Both the position numbers and the translations under genes were made by a program. The notes under the pieces were generated by a model that saw only the letters and a list, made by a program, of their open reading frames with translations, searched no databases and had not been told where the DNA came from. DNA of 64,000 bases, taken from positions 292,644-356,643 of the forward strand of contig JBCBHO010000004.1 in NCBI GenBank assembly GCA_038525525.1, written 5' to 3'. Of the stretch, positions 26,357-36,354 are shown in pieces. Each line of letters opens with the position of its first letter. Position 1 is the first letter of the stretch. The DNA is from Shimia_B sp038525525 (GTDB lineage: Bacteria; Pseudomonadota; Alphaproteobacteria; Rhodobacterales; Rhodobacteraceae).

Positions 26357-27121
26357 TTAGACCGCCGCCGCATATTGCGCCCGCAGGCGAGGATCCATGC
26401 GCGCGATATCAAGGATGAGGCAGACATCGGTCGTATTGAACGGCCGGTCGATGAAGGCCCCGTCCCCAACGAAGCCACCAAGGCGCAGATAGGCCTTTAT
26501 CAGAGCAGGGATCGCGGCGGTGGCCGCGCGGCGGTCGATTTCGGCCTCGGGCAGCAGCTCCATGCGCTGGTAGTCGAGAGAGCGGACGCGGAGGTCTTCG
26601 GGCGCCAGATAACGCGCCCGAAGGAGGGACAACGGCGCTGCCAGCTCGGAGAGGTCGGTGCCATGGAAGGAGGCCACGCCGAAAAGCACCTCGATCCCTT
26701 GCTCTTGGATGTACCGCGCGAGAGCCTGCCACAGCAGGTACATGGCCGACCCACCGCGGTAATCGGGATGAAGACAAGACCGACCGAGCTCGAGCAGCTT
26801 GCGTCCGCTTCCCGTGAGGGCGCTCAGATCGTATTCGCCTGCGCAGTAATACCCGTGCACGAGCGCGGTATCTCCGGGCATCAGCCTGTAGACACCCACG
26901 ACGTGCTCTAAATCCGCGCTTGCGCGCCGGTCATCCACCAAAACAAGATGCGCGTAGTGCGGATCGTGCACATCCACCTCGAGCTGCGCGTCGTGATCCA
27001 CGAGCGGCCCGTCGCCCCCCAGTTCTTCCACGAATACCTTGTAGCGTAGGCGCTGCGCGCCCTTCAGGTCGGCCTCGCTCCGCGCCAAGCGCACGGAAAG
27101 ATGCGGATCATGAGCAATCAT
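26357..27121 (-). CDS. olsB: L-ornithine N-acyltransferase (OlsB-like)
   Basis: This 254-residue protein is an acyl-ACP-dependent N-acyltransferase of the GNAT-like OlsB family (RLRYKVFVEELG, then LELGRSCLHPDYRGG and LFGVASFHGTD). It makes 3-hydroxyacyl-ornithine, the first step of ornithine lipid synthesis. The start at 27121 is the first ATG past an arginine- and glycine-rich unlikely extension. It is followed six bases later by olsA and is divergent from chpT. Confidence 0.87.
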   Translation of the reverse strand: MIAHDPHLSVRLARSEADLKGAQRLRYKVFVEELGGDGPLVDHDAQLEVDVHDPHYAHLVLVDDRRASADLEHVVGVYRLMPGDTALVHGYYCAGEYDLSALTGSGRKLLELGRSCLHPDYRGGSAMYLLWQALARYIQEQGIEVLFGVASFHGTDLSELAAPLSLLRARYLAPEDLRVRSLDYQRMELLPEAEIDRRAATAAIPALIKAYLRLGGFVGDGAFIDRPFNTTDVCLILDIARMDPRLRAQYAAAV

Positions 27122-27227
27122 GTGGCGGCGACCCCGGACATGGCGCGTACCTATGGCTTGCCCGCCGGGGACGCAATCGCCCCGCGCTGCATTCTCCGCC
27201 GCGAAGCCCTGCACGGATCGTGCAGCA

Positions 27228-27243
27228 TTAACCGCGCCTTAAC
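27228..27243. promoter_or_regulatory. CtrA-type box between olsB and chpT
   Basis: The sequence is TTAA-CCGCGCC-TTAAC, an exact TTAA-N7-TTAAC match to the CtrA full site. It is 134 bases upstream of chpT and 106 bases upstream of olsB. Just before it, 27209-27225 forms a perfect inverted repeat (CTGCACG-GAT-CGTGCAG). CtrA is the response regulator that ChpT helps to phosphorylate. Confidence 0.5.
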
Positions 27244-27377
27244 CTTGGTTGTGCTTCGCTTGACGCATGGAAGTTGTGCGCGCGCCCGACCGCACGTAAA
27301 AGTTGTGAAGATCGCGGGCGCGATGCTACGAATGACGCACCGCCACGGGCGGAGGCTGGATGTATTGAGGGGTTGCC

Positions 27378-28003
27378 ATGGCCGTACAGGATCGCATCAC
27401 ACCGCTTGTTGGCTCGCGGATCTGCCATGACCTAATCAATCCGCTCGGTGCGATTTCCAACGGTGTCGAGCTCCTGAACATGACGCCGGGCGCCGGCGGG
27501 CCAGAAATCGCCCTGATCTCCGAAAGCGTCGAGGCCGCGAATGCGCGCATCCGTTTCTTCCGCATCGCCTATGGCGCGACCTCGGACACGCAGGTCCTCG
27601 AGGATGCGGAGGTCACGGCCGTTCTCGATGGCATGGCCCTTGGCGGGCGGCACAAGTTCATCTGGAGCGCACCGGGCGCGCATCCCCGCCGCGAGGTCCG
27701 GCTCGTGTTCCTTTTGCTGCAATGCCTCGAGACGGCGATGCCCCATGGCGGGGCCATCGAGGTCACCGGCCATCAAGGCCTCTGGACGCTGCGCGGACAG
27801 GGCGAGCGTTACTCCGAGATCGGGGAGCTCTGGGATATCATCACGAAGGCGCACGACCCCGCCGACCTTACCGCGGCCCATGTGCAATTCGCGCTCGTGG
27901 CGATGCTGCTGGAAGAGATGGGCCTGATCATCGACATCGTGCAGGGCAGCGAGGAGCTCGCACTCCACATCAAGCACTTCGAGGCTCGGGCCGTCGCCGC
28001 CGG

Positions 28004-28007
<4 letters not shown>
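27378..28007 (+). CDS. chpT: ChpT-like histidine phosphotransferase
   Basis: This 209-residue protein has the DHp helix of ChpT, with the phospho-accepting His17 in RICHDLINPLGAISNGVELL, and a degenerate C-terminal ATPase-like domain. ChpT relays phosphate from the kinase CckA to CtrA and CpdR. The length and the motif fit the family well. Its stop overlaps the stop of the converging proA. A CtrA-type box upstream suggests feedback. Confidence 0.88.
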
Positions 28008-29254
<1,247 letters not shown>

Positions 29255-29268
29255 GGGTCGAAGGCTCC

Positions 29269-30369
29269 CTAGAGTGCCATGTCGTCGCGGTGGATGAGGG
29301 CGGCGCGACCTGAATAGCCCAGCACGTCGGCAAAGTCAGCGGTGTGCAAGCCCTTGATCGCGTCCGCCTCGGTGGAGGTATAGCGGCTGAGCCCGATGCC
29401 GAGCGCTGTGCCATCCGGGCCTGTCACGGTGATCGCGTCCCCCCGCCCGAACGCGCCCGTGACCTTCGTCACGCCCGCCGGCAGAAGAGACTTCCCCTGT
29501 CCCAGGGCGCGCACGGCTCCGGCATCGAGGACCACGGCGCCGCGGGGTTTCATCGAGGAAATCCAGCGTTTTCGCGCAAGGGCCGGGTCGTCCTTGGCTG
29601 CAAACCACGTGGCAGCCCCGCCCGTCTCCAGTGCTTTCAACGGGCGGTTCACGCCGCCGCGCGTGATGACCATCGCGCAGCCCGCACCGACCGCCATCTT
29701 GGCGGCCAAGATCTTGGTCTTCATGCCGCCCTTCGACAATCCGGACCCTGCATCGCCCGCCATGGCCTCGATCTCCGGCGTGATGCGCTCGATCCGATCG
29801 AGGCGCGTGGCAGACGGATCTTCAGCCGGGTTTGCGGTATAGAGCCCGTCCACATCCGACAGGAGGACGAGGAGATCCGCCCCCACGGTGACAGCGACCT
29901 GCGCGGCGAGGCGATCATTGTCTCCATATCGGATCTCATCGGTGGCGACTGTGTCGTTCTCGTTGACAATGGGCACGACGCCCAGCCCGAGAAGCTGCGC
30001 GAGGGTCGCGCGCGTGTTGAGGTAGCGCCGCCGATCTTCGCTGTCTTCGAGCGTCACGAGGACCTGCCCCGTCACGATATCGAAGGGCGCCAACGCCTCC
30101 TCATAGGCGCGCGCGAGCCGGATCTGCCCGACCGATGCCGCGGCCTGGGACTTCTCGAGTGCGAGCACCGGCTCCCTGAGATCGAGGACACCGCGCCCGA
30201 GCGCGATGGACCCCGAGGACACGAGGATCACGTCCTTGCCCTGCTCCTTGAGCCAGGCCACGTCCTCGGCGAGCGAGGACAGCCACGCGCGCTTCAGGCC
30301 ATCCGGTCCGACGAGAAGCGCCGAGCCGATCTTGATGACGACGCGGCTTGCATCGCTCAGGGTTGCCAC
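29269..30369 (-). CDS. proB: Glutamate 5-kinase
   Basis: This 366-residue enzyme phosphorylates glutamate in the first step of proline synthesis. It has the amino-acid kinase domain (VVIKIGSALLV, VSSGSIALGRG, GGMKTKILAAKMA) and a C-terminal PUA domain (about residues 275-366). The start is a GTG inside the last codons of obg, giving a 13-base overlap. Confidence 0.95.
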   Translation of the reverse strand: MATLSDASRVVIKIGSALLVGPDGLKRAWLSSLAEDVAWLKEQGKDVILVSSGSIALGRGVLDLREPVLALEKSQAAASVGQIRLARAYEEALAPFDIVTGQVLVTLEDSEDRRRYLNTRATLAQLLGLGVVPIVNENDTVATDEIRYGDNDRLAAQVAVTVGADLLVLLSDVDGLYTANPAEDPSATRLDRIERITPEIEAMAGDAGSGLSKGGMKTKILAAKMAVGAGCAMVITRGGVNRPLKALETGGAATWFAAKDDPALARKRWISSMKPRGAVVLDAGAVRALGQGKSLLPAGVTKVTGAFGRGDAITVTGPDGTALGIGLSRYTSTEADAIKGLHTADFADVLGYSGRAALIHRDDMAL

Positions 30370-31388
30370 GGCTCTGCATCCTCTGGCGCATCTTCTTCAG
30401 CTGCGGCCGTGATCTCCGTGCGGAGGGCGCGCAGCACCGGGGCCACCCCCTCGCCCGCGACGCCCGACATCGGGTAGACGCGCGACTTCGCCGCCTCTTC
30501 CAGCGTCTTCTTCGCCGCCGCGCGTTCGTCTTCGTCGAGCGCATCGATCTTGTTGAGGGCTGTGATGCGCGGCTTCTTTGCCAGATCGCCACCATAGGCC
30601 TCGAGTTCGGCGATGATGGTGGCGTAGTCGCCGCGGATGTCTTCCGAAGTGCCATCCACGATGTGGAGCAAGGCCGAGCACCGCTCGACATGGCCGAGGA
30701 AGCGATCCCCGATCCCCTTGCCCTCGTGCGCGCCCTCGATGAGGCCCGGGATATCCGCGATCACGAATTCATGGTTGTCGACGCCCACGACCCCGAGGTT
30801 CGGGGTCAGCGTCGTGAAGGGGTAATCGGCAATCTTCGGCCGGGCATTCGACGTGGCTGCGAGAAAGGTCGACTTGCCGGCATTTGGAAGCCCCAGAAGC
30901 CCCACATCCGCGATGAGCTTCAGCCTCAGCCAGATCGTCCGCTCCACGCCAGGCTGGCCTGGATTGGCGCGACGCGGGGCCTGGTTGGTGGCGCTCTTGA
31001 AATGGAGATTGCCGAAGCCGCCATTCCCGCCGCGCGCGAGCACGATGGTCTGCCCCTCTTCGGTCAGGTCGGCGATCACGGTCTCTTCGTCTTCATCGAG
31101 GATCTCGGTGCCCACGGGCACGCGCAGGACGATATCGCTGCCGTCCTTGCCGGTCCGCTGGGCGCCCATGCCCGCCTGCCCGTTCTTGGCAAAGAAATGC
31201 TGCTGGTAGCGAAAGTCGATGAGCGTGTTGAGGCTCGGAACCGCCTCGACGATGACACTGCCGCCCTTGCCGCCATCACCGCCGTCCGGCCCGCCATACT
31301 CGATGTATTTCTCGCGCCGGAAACTGACGCAGCCGCCGCCGCCCGCGCCGGAGCGGATATAGACTTTCGCGAGATCGAGAAACTTCAT
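30357..31388 (-). CDS. obg: GTPase Obg/CgtA
   Basis: This 343-residue GTPase takes part in late 50S ribosome assembly. The glycine-rich Obg domain covers about residues 1-158, followed by the G domain with G1 GLPNAGKST, G3 DIPGL and NKID. The ATG at 31388 begins the conserved MKFLDLAKV. Obg next to rpmA-rplU and proB is a common alphaproteobacterial order; here two GNAT genes and a LysE gene are inserted between. Confidence 0.95.
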   Translation of the reverse strand: MKFLDLAKVYIRSGAGGGGCVSFRREKYIEYGGPDGGDGGKGGSVIVEAVPSLNTLIDFRYQQHFFAKNGQAGMGAQRTGKDGSDIVLRVPVGTEILDEDEETVIADLTEEGQTIVLARGGNGGFGNLHFKSATNQAPRRANPGQPGVERTIWLRLKLIADVGLLGLPNAGKSTFLAATSNARPKIADYPFTTLTPNLGVVGVDNHEFVIADIPGLIEGAHEGKGIGDRFLGHVERCSALLHIVDGTSEDIRGDYATIIAELEAYGGDLAKKPRITALNKIDALDEDERAAAKKTLEEAAKSRVYPMSGVAGEGVAPVLRALRTEITAAAEEDAPEDAEPWQP

Positions 31389-31419
31389 GTGCGTGCGCGC
31401 TCCTTGGCGTTTCCTTGGC

Positions 31420-31923
31420 TCAAAGCGCGTGCGCTTGCAACGGGGCGGCGAGCGCCACCTTTTGAACATCCACGTCATGGCCGAGCACGGGGGCGTATTC
31501 CCGCCGGAACTCTGTCTTCTCGAAGCCGAGCTTGAGGAGGACACCGCCCGAGCGGTCATTGCCGAGATGCCAGCCCGACGTGAGGGCACCGCCGCCCCGC
31601 GCGAAATGCCAGGCGACGAAGGCCGTGGCGGCCTCGGTCATGACGCCCCGCCCCCAGGCCGCTTCCTTGAGCCAGTAACCCAGATTGCCGTGCACCAGGG
31701 AGATCACGCCGAGCGGCTCTGCCTCGCAGATGACCGCGCGATAGCGGTGATCGGCGGCCGAGGTCTCCAGCCATGCCCGCGCGTCGTCGAGCGTGAAGGG
31801 ATGCGGCGGGCCACTCAGCCAACGCTGCACGCGCGGGTTGGTGATGTGCTCGGTGATCCAGTCGGCATCACGCTCCCCCAGCATGCGGAGCGTCAGGCGC
31901 TCCGTCTCGATGGGCTCGGTCAT
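31420..31923 (-). CDS. GNAT-family N-acetyltransferase (RimJ/RimL type)
   Basis: This 167-residue protein has the IETERLTLRML opening and the GYWLKEAAWGRGVMTEAA acetyl-CoA-binding segment of RimJ/RimL-type acetyltransferases. The substrate is unknown. Its ATG overlaps the stop of the preceding GNAT gene by four bases. The two are distant paralogues in tandem. Confidence 0.85.
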   Translation of the reverse strand: MTEPIETERLTLRMLGERDADWITEHITNPRVQRWLSGPPHPFTLDDARAWLETSAADHRYRAVICEAEPLGVISLVHGNLGYWLKEAAWGRGVMTEAATAFVAWHFARGGGALTSGWHLGNDRSGGVLLKLGFEKTEFRREYAPVLGHDVDVQKVALAAPLQAHAL

Positions 31924-32462
31924 CCCTTCAGCCGCTTGTGATACGTCCATGTCGGGACGGTCGCGTTCCGGGCGACCGAATGGGCCTCGGCATCGCCGAT
32001 ATACGTGAAGCCACAATTCGTCAGCACCCGCGCCGAGGCCGGGTTGTCCTGAAAGACGCTGCCGAAGACGGTTTCGCAGTCTTGGGGGTTGGCGCGTAGC
32101 AAGGCAGCCACGGCCTCCCGCGCGAGACCCTGCTGCCAGAACGGCGGGGCGAGCCAGTATCCGATCTCGGACTGGCCCCGGTCCATGCGCTCGAGGCCGA
32201 TGACCCCGACAAGCTCCGACAGCCCCGTCTCATGGCCGTCGAGGACCCAGATGTCCTCCACACGATCCGGCGCGAGCGCACCGCGAATGAAGGCCTCGGA
32301 GGCCCCGGGCGGCAGCGGATGCGGGATACTCGTCGTCATCTGCGCCACGCGCACGTCGCCGGCATGCATGTCGAGCGGTCCGCGGTCGGAAATCCGCAGC
32401 GGCCTCAGGATGAGGCGCTCCGTCTCGATCGTCGCTTGGGGCTGGATGGGATCCTGGATCAT
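31920..32462 (-). CDS. GNAT-family N-acetyltransferase
   Basis: This 180-residue GNAT protein has TIETERLILRPLR and IGYWLAPPFWQQGLAREAV, the acetyl-CoA pyrophosphate-binding turn. The start at 32462 overlaps the lysE-like stop by four bases (ATGA). The substrate is unknown. Confidence 0.85.
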   Translation of the reverse strand: MIQDPIQPQATIETERLILRPLRISDRGPLDMHAGDVRVAQMTTSIPHPLPPGASEAFIRGALAPDRVEDIWVLDGHETGLSELVGVIGLERMDRGQSEIGYWLAPPFWQQGLAREAVAALLRANPQDCETVFGSVFQDNPASARVLTNCGFTYIGDAEAHSVARNATVPTWTYHKRLKG

Positions 32463-33058
32463 GGCAGGTCTCCTGCGGCGGCGAGCGCGTAGGCCACGCT
32501 GGCCACGGTGAGGGCGGCGAGCGCCCAGAAAAGATACTTCTCGGATGGCGCGCCCTGGAGCTTGCGCGCGATGAGATGCCCTGCTCCGGTCCAGAGTGGA
32601 TGGAGCGCGATCTGGCAGAGGCCGAGCGCGAGAGCGACCGTCGCTGTTGCGATGAAAGGATCGGTGCCCCCGGGGATGAAGCTCGTGAACGCCGTGGTGA
32701 TCATGGCCCAGGCTTTCGGATTGAGCGGATGCACGATGAGCCCGGCCATAAAGCCCGGCGCGCGCGCCTCCACCTCGCCGGGGACAAGCCGCATATTGGC
32801 CACGCGCCACGCGAGCCAGCAAATGTAAGCAGCCGACATCCACTTCAGCGCGGCAAAAACCACAGGCGCAGTGCTGGCGAGCTCGAGAAGGCCGAAGCCC
32901 AGCGGCCAGATGATGAGCTGCTTGCCGGCGACCACACCGGCCACAAAGGGCAAGGAGCGCGCAAGGCCGAAACGCGCGCCGGTGGCCAAGAGCGCCATGT
33001 TGGCCGGGCCCGGCGTGCCCACCTGGCTCGCGGCGAATGCGACAAGGGCAAAATTCAT
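32459..33058 (-). CDS. LysE/RhtB-family exporter
   Basis: This 199-residue membrane protein of six helices belongs to the LysE/RhtB amino-acid exporter family (TPGPANMALLATGARFG near the N-terminus and LNPKAWAM near residue 113). It heads the small operon with the two GNAT genes. The exported compound is not known. Confidence 0.88.
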   Translation of the reverse strand: MNFALVAFAASQVGTPGPANMALLATGARFGLARSLPFVAGVVAGKQLIIWPLGFGLLELASTAPVVFAALKWMSAAYICWLAWRVANMRLVPGEVEARAPGFMAGLIVHPLNPKAWAMITTAFTSFIPGGTDPFIATATVALALGLCQIALHPLWTGAGHLIARKLQGAPSEKYLFWALAALTVASVAYALAAAGDLP

Positions 33059-33166
33059 GATGGCACCCTCCGCCGGGCGGGTTCTCGCCCCTCGGCCGAG
33101 GCGGATATCAGAACCTGGGCCATGGGACGGCCCTCCATCGAAAAAGCTCTCGCCAGAAACGAGAAA

Positions 33167-33192
33167 GGGGACCGGCTGGTTCGCCGATCCCC
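33167..33192 (-). terminator. Terminator after rplU-rpmA
   Basis: On the minus strand an imperfect stem GGGGATCGGC / GCCGGTCCCC with a short loop is followed by TTTCTCGTTT. It lies about 30 bases downstream of the rpmA stop and fits an intrinsic terminator. Confidence 0.65.
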
Positions 33193-33223
33193 CTGGTTGT
33201 CTTTTGAAACCTTGTGGTTCGGC

Positions 33224-33493
33224 TTACTCCGCGGCCTCGGCCGTTGGGAGCACGGAAATGAAGGTGCGGCCCTTGAGACCCTTGTGGAAGGTCACGGCGC
33301 CCTCATGGGTGGCGAAGATCGTGTGATCCTTGCCCATGCCCACGCCCTCGCCCGGCCAGAACTTCGTGCCGCGCTGGCGGACGATGATGTTGCCGGGGAT
33401 GGCCGTCTGACCGCCGTAAAGCTTCACGCCGAGGCGGCGCCCTGCACTGTCGCGACCGTTCCGGGACGAACCACCTGCTTTTTTGTGTGCCAT
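33224..33493 (-). CDS. rpmA: 50S ribosomal protein L27
   Basis: This 89-residue protein is L27, starting MAHKKAGGSSRNGRDS. The N-terminal tail reaches the peptidyl transferase centre. It is 20 bases downstream of rplU, the usual pairing. Confidence 0.97.
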   Translation of the reverse strand: MAHKKAGGSSRNGRDSAGRRLGVKLYGGQTAIPGNIIVRQRGTKFWPGEGVGMGKDHTIFATHEGAVTFHKGLKGRTFISVLPTAEAAE

Positions 33494-33513
33494 AGCTCAG
33501 TCTCCTCTTTCTC

Positions 33514-34170
33514 TCAGCCTTCAGCCGCTTTGGCTTTGGCTTGTTCGATCCAGCCTTCGCGCTCGATCCGGCCCTTGAAGTTCAGTTGCTCGTCCATAGC
33601 AGCGACGTCTTCTTCGGTCCATGCTGCGATCTGAGCAAAGGACGTGACGCCAGCGGCGAGCAGCTTTTTCTCGAGCGCGGGGCCCACGCCGCTCAGCTCC
33701 TTGAGGTCGTCGGCGCCAGAGGCGGCCTTCGGTGCCTCTTTCTTCTCAGCCTTGGGGGCGGCGGCTTTCTTTTCGGCCTTGGGCTTTTCAGCCTTCGCAG
33801 GCGCAGCGGCAGTGGCCGTGAACCCGGACCCGCCAATCGCGGCCTTGACGCCGGACTTCGCCGCGCCTTTTTCGAGGATCTCGGTCACGCGCACCAGCGT
33901 GAGCTGCTGGCGGTGGCCGACCGTGCGCTTCGAGGAGTGCTTCCGGCGGCGGCGCACGAAGTTGATGACCTTGTCACCCTTGATCTGGTCGATGACCGTC
34001 GCCTGAACGCCCGCGTCCTCGACAAGAGGCGTGCCCACCTTGGAACCCACCATCAGGATATCGTTGAATTGGACGGTCTCGCCCGCGTCCGCTGCAAGCT
34101 TTTCCACGCGGAGCACATCGCCCGCCGTGACCCGGTACTGCTTGCCACCGGTTTTCAGAACCGCAAACAT
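33514..34170 (-). CDS. rplU: 50S ribosomal protein L21 with C-terminal helix-hairpin-helix extension
   Basis: The first about 103 residues are ribosomal protein L21 (MFAVLKTGGKQYRV to RVTEILEKG). The protein continues to 218 residues, twice the usual length. An alanine-, lysine- and proline-rich linker (about residues 125-160) leads to a small domain, DLKELSGVGPALEKKLLAAG, that resembles the helix-hairpin-helix fold seen in other Rhodobacteraceae proteins. No stop or frameshift separates the parts. The start at 34170 is the conserved L21 start. Confidence 0.93.
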   Translation of the reverse strand: MFAVLKTGGKQYRVTAGDVLRVEKLAADAGETVQFNDILMVGSKVGTPLVEDAGVQATVIDQIKGDKVINFVRRRRKHSSKRTVGHRQQLTLVRVTEILEKGAAKSGVKAAIGGSGFTATAAAPAKAEKPKAEKKAAAPKAEKKEAPKAASGADDLKELSGVGPALEKKLLAAGVTSFAQIAAWTEEDVAAMDEQLNFKGRIEREGWIEQAKAKAAEG

Positions 34171-34359
34171 GCGTCTTTCCTCATTCTTCCGCGTCGCTTC
34201 GGCCACCATGCGCTCGCAAGATGCGGGCTTCGGTGTTTGTGGCTTTCGCCGCCTCGGACTGCGCGCCTCACAGGGCGTCAAAAATACAGCACCACGCGGC
34301 TCTCTCCGCGCGGAGGTTGCCGTATCGCGCCGGTCGCCGTCTAAGTCAAGCGATAAGGG

Positions 34360-35166
34360 CTACAATTCCTGCTGTGCCATGAAGCGCCCCGCCGCCGATC
34401 CGAGATCGTAGGAGATGTCGCTGAAAAGCGCGTTGAAGCTCGCCATGATCACGGTGTTGAGCATCTGGCCATCTGCCGTCTTGGACAGCGCGATATAGGC
34501 CGCGAGGTCTTCCTCCGGGAGTGGACGGTAAGCCGTCATCAGGTAGGCGTAGAGCCATGAAGACACGTCCGCCTCGACGGCCTCGTCCCCGGCCCACAGC
34601 TGCGCGATGAGCGCGTTGAGGCTGACCCCGTCGAAACCGCCCGCCGTGTGCACGCCGAGCGCAAAGGCGGCATTCGACTCGAAGGCCCCCTCGACGTTCT
34701 GCCCCACGAGATCGTTCACTTCGGTGAACTCCATCACCTGCGCGTGCAGCACGGGCTGGGTGTCCTCGGCATCTTCGAAGAGCTCCAGCGCGATCTCTTC
34801 CATCTCGGGCTCGATGAACGCGCGCCGGGCGGAGACTTCCAGCGCCATGATGCGTTGGCCCACATCTCCCTCGAGGAACGCGAGCAGGGGCGCGAGGTTG
34901 CGGCCCTCGAGCCTGCGGCGCATTTCACCGTCGAGTGCGGCTTCGCGGGTCTCCCATTCGTAGATGCGGCGCACTTCCGAAGCCCAGGCATCGCCGCCCC
35001 GCCCCGGGAACATGCTGTCTTCCAGCGCAAGGGCCGTGGCAGATCCTTCCTCCACGAGGATCTGCACGACCTCGCCGATCTGGAGCGCTTCGAGGAGCCG
35101 GTCCACCTCATCGGCGGCGGCAATCGCAGGCAGGGCGGAGAGGGCCGCGGCCCAAAGAACCCGCAT
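34360..35166 (-). CDS. DUF2059-like exported protein
   Basis: This 268-residue protein has an N-terminal signal sequence (about residues 1-18) and an acidic, helical mature part. It is similar in layout to its neighbour at 35166-35990, and both look like the DUF2059 family of exported proteins of unknown function. The start codon shares one base with the upstream gene's stop. Confidence 0.65.
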   Translation of the reverse strand: MRVLWAAALSALPAIAAADEVDRLLEALQIGEVVQILVEEGSATALALEDSMFPGRGGDAWASEVRRIYEWETREAALDGEMRRRLEGRNLAPLLAFLEGDVGQRIMALEVSARRAFIEPEMEEIALELFEDAEDTQPVLHAQVMEFTEVNDLVGQNVEGAFESNAAFALGVHTAGGFDGVSLNALIAQLWAGDEAVEADVSSWLYAYLMTAYRPLPEEDLAAYIALSKTADGQMLNTVIMASFNALFSDISYDLGSAAGRFMAQQEL

Positions 35167-35990
35167 CAGATGTCCTGCTGCGGGTAGAGGTCGACCATGC
35201 GGGCCGCGAGGGTCTCGAAACGATCCGCCTGCAGCTGGAACTGCACGGCATTCATGAGCTCGTAGACACGCTGCATCAGCGGTTCGCGCAGGGCCTCAAG
35301 ATAGGCCAGCATCTCCTCATCCGTGAAATCCCTGTAGGTGAAGGCCGCATTCGTCACCGACCCGATGATCATCGCCTGCTCCATCTCGGCCGCACGCGAC
35401 AAGAGCACGGCACGCAGCTCCTCCTCGCTCCATTCGGTGTCGACGAGGCCAGCCCCCTGCGCCGCCATCAGGAAGCGGACCTGCACCTCCGTGATCGACC
35501 GGATGGAGTTCTCGATGGAGCCGATGGCCGAGGACATGTCGCGGAAATACTGGATCTTGGGGCTCTCGGCCTCGAGGAGCTCCGCCGCGATTTCCTCTCC
35601 CGCCATGGCGCTTTCAGCGCTGTCATCCATGTGCGCCGCGTTCTCGGCCTCCACGAGGCGCTGCCCGAGATCGGAGGCATAGAAATCAGCCGCGTGATTG
35701 AGCATGTCGTCGTCCATGGTCTGCTCGAGGATGTCGAGCGCGTCCGAGCGAAGGCCCTCGCTCGCGAAGACCTCGTCGGCGAGGCGGGTCCAGTCGGTGC
35801 CGAAATTCTCCTCGCTCAATCCAAGCATGGATGGCGCCTGCCCCGCGCTGAGCCGGAGGCTGTCGAGGGCCACGTCAAAGCCCGTCACTTCCATGAAGGC
35901 TGCGATCTTGGCCCGGTCTGCCGCCAGTGCCGGGGCCGCGAGCGATGCCGCCACGGCAATCCCCGCAAAGACAGTTCGGATGAAACTCAT
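35166..35990 (-). CDS. DUF2059-like exported protein
   Basis: This 274-residue protein starts with a clear signal peptide (MSFIRTVFAGIAVAASLAAPALA). The mature part is helical and acidic and ends with a DUF2059-like segment. It forms a tandem pair with the next gene. The frame is open further upstream through the tRNA-Ser region, but the signal peptide and AGGAGA before 35990 fix the start. Confidence 0.7.
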   Translation of the reverse strand: MSFIRTVFAGIAVAASLAAPALAADRAKIAAFMEVTGFDVALDSLRLSAGQAPSMLGLSEENFGTDWTRLADEVFASEGLRSDALDILEQTMDDDMLNHAADFYASDLGQRLVEAENAAHMDDSAESAMAGEEIAAELLEAESPKIQYFRDMSSAIGSIENSIRSITEVQVRFLMAAQGAGLVDTEWSEEELRAVLLSRAAEMEQAMIIGSVTNAAFTYRDFTDEEMLAYLEALREPLMQRVYELMNAVQFQLQADRFETLAARMVDLYPQQDI

Positions 35991-36115
35991 GCTGCTCTCC
36001 TTTTCGGCTTTGCAAAACGGTATCTCAGGGGCGCGGTTTATCAAATGGCAAAGCCGCGCTGAATGGCGCTTGCTCCCTGACGATGTCGTGTGTATCCCGC
36101 CGCCACCCAGACCGC

Positions 36116-36205
36116 GGAGAGGTGCCGGAGTGGTCGAACGGGGCGGTCTCGAAAACCGTTGATCCTTCACGGGGTCCCAGGGTTCGAATCCCTGTCTCTC
36201 CGCCA
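36116..36205 (+). tRNA. tRNA-Ser(CGA)
   Basis: The acceptor stem GGAGAGG pairs with TCTCTCC, the discriminator is G and the CCA is encoded. The anticodon loop reads CTCGAAA, giving anticodon CGA. A long variable arm follows, as expected for serine. The T-arm is GGTTCGAATCC. The island remnant starts directly downstream, and tRNA 3' ends are frequent targets of tyrosine integrases. Confidence 0.95.
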
Positions 36206-36260
36206 TTATTCTGACCAATGAGCTATCATTTTATCAGAATTTGCAAATTTTTTCAGTGCA

Positions 36261-36276
36261 TTAACGGTTTCTTAAC
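36261..36276. promoter_or_regulatory. CtrA-type box before the integrase
   Basis: The sequence TTAA-CGGTTTC-TTAAC is an exact TTAA-N7-TTAAC match. It is 78 bases upstream of the integrase start and lies in a short AT-rich region after the tRNA. Confidence 0.4.
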
Positions 36277-36354
36277 CATTTTCACGCCGCCCATTTCGCA
36301 TGAAATCCCGCATAGAATCCCGCATGACGTGGGGAATTGGGAGGGAGGTGCAAC

